The position numbers and the translations under genes are program-made. Below, one piece after another: positions 63,628 to 64,000 of a stretch of DNA of 64,000 nt (position 1 is its first letter; each line of letters begins with the position of its first letter). Origin of the DNA: Loxodes magnus (Eukaryota; Ciliophora; Karyorelictea; Loxodida; Loxodidae). Below the pieces are notes generated by a model. It worked only from the letters and a program-made list of their open reading frames with translations. It was not told the origin of the DNA and did no database searches. The stretch is taken from positions 1 through 64,000 of the forward strand of contig CAMPDV010000131.1 of NCBI GenBank assembly GCA_946699065.1, read 5' to 3'.

Positions 63628-64000
63628 ATGTAAGAACAAAAGGAGTGTTTGTCAGCTTTGTTTTTTGTTAACTTGGATTGAACTTTAAAGAAGTTTGATA
63701 TTACCAAAGAAAAAGCTTAATAACTCATTGAAGACTTATAAAGTATTCAAAGAATGAATTTTGTTGAAAAAATTAAAAATAAAATCTTTAGACTAAAAAT
63801 TTAACTTTCATTAAATGAAATATCAAAAAAGTAGGACTTCCTCTGAGCGTTTTTAATTATGTTCTTTCTTAATCTCAGTCAAATTAATAATAAAATGTCT
63901 AATAAATAAATAAAGAAAATATAAAAGAGCTTAAATAAAATATTTGCCTCTAGTAGAAAAATTAAAATCTAAACTAGTAAAAAATAAATAAAAGTGAAGA
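63628..64000 (+). pseudogene. Finger-less HTH family paralogue, partial (copy B)
   Basis: Counterpart of 20837-21209, cut by the window end. The same codon-18 UGA and the same missing base before KVGLPLS are present, so both defects predate the large duplication. Confidence 0.5.

Larger units (their letters stand above)
42456..64000 (+). repeat. Large direct repeat, copy B
   Basis: Partner of 1-21209, with the same gene order and orientation. It differs by the SINE insertion at 48544-48846, by a swapped central module in the SINE at 52257-52575, and by scattered substitutions and short indels. One indel breaks the small two-intron gene. The alignment runs to the last base of the window, inside the zinc-finger-family pseudogene, so the right edge is not seen. 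Confidence 0.95.

Noticed and set aside
1-64000. Telomere repeats, chromosome-breakage sequence, CRISPR array, tRNA or rRNA genes
   Set aside because: Only isolated GGGGTT-like strings occur inside SINEs, and no regularly spaced repeats or cloverleaf/rRNA motifs were found by eye.

Overview
The window looks like germline (micronuclear-type) DNA of a ciliate, most like Tetrahymena or a close oligohymenophorean. It is extremely AT-rich. The clear coding stretches are open only if TAA and TAG are read as Gln. One small gene has two ~70-nt GTA...TAG introns of Tetrahymena type and ends at TGA. Under the standard code there are no meaningful ORFs.

Large-scale layout: positions 1-21209 and 42456-64000 are two nearly identical copies (a few percent divergence or less by eye) in the same orientation, called copy A and copy B here. 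Homology reaches the first and last base of the window, so no duplication boundary is visible. A tandem repeat with a period of about 42.46 kb explains this as well as two dispersed copies would. Each copy carries, in order: a five-finger C2H2 zinc-finger gene (+), a structured GC-richer SINE, a second SINE, a small two-intron coiled-coil gene (+), a transposase-like remnant (-), a non-LTR reverse-transcriptase remnant (-), a diverged SINE, a candidate 317-codon ORF (+), and a decayed paralogue of the zinc-finger gene (+). Copy B has one extra SINE (48544-48846), inserted with a 22-bp target duplication into a site that is still empty in copy A. The small coiled-coil gene is open in A and frameshifted in B.

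The single-copy middle (21.2-42.4 kb) holds a convincing U4 snRNA gene (minus strand, 22209-22330), a third and inverted copy of the zinc-finger gene (27684-29861, minus), a diverged SINE (34012-34290), and a strikingly GC-rich coiled-coil gene (35309-36220, minus). The rest is AT-rich DNA in which I recognise nothing.

The main biological point is a mixed germline landscape: a probable host gene and an snRNA gene lie among SINE, LINE and DNA-transposon remains and a multicopy helix-turn-helix/zinc-finger gene. That zinc-finger family is intact over 725 codons in all three copies except for one UGA at codon 18. The UGA sits at a Trp-like position and is shared with a diverged paralogue. The GC-rich gene has three UGA codons, also at Trp-like places. 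Either UGA is read as Trp in these genes or they share old TGG-to-TGA lesions; the sequence alone does not decide. No tRNA, rRNA, CRISPR array, telomere repeat or recognisable virus-like element was found.
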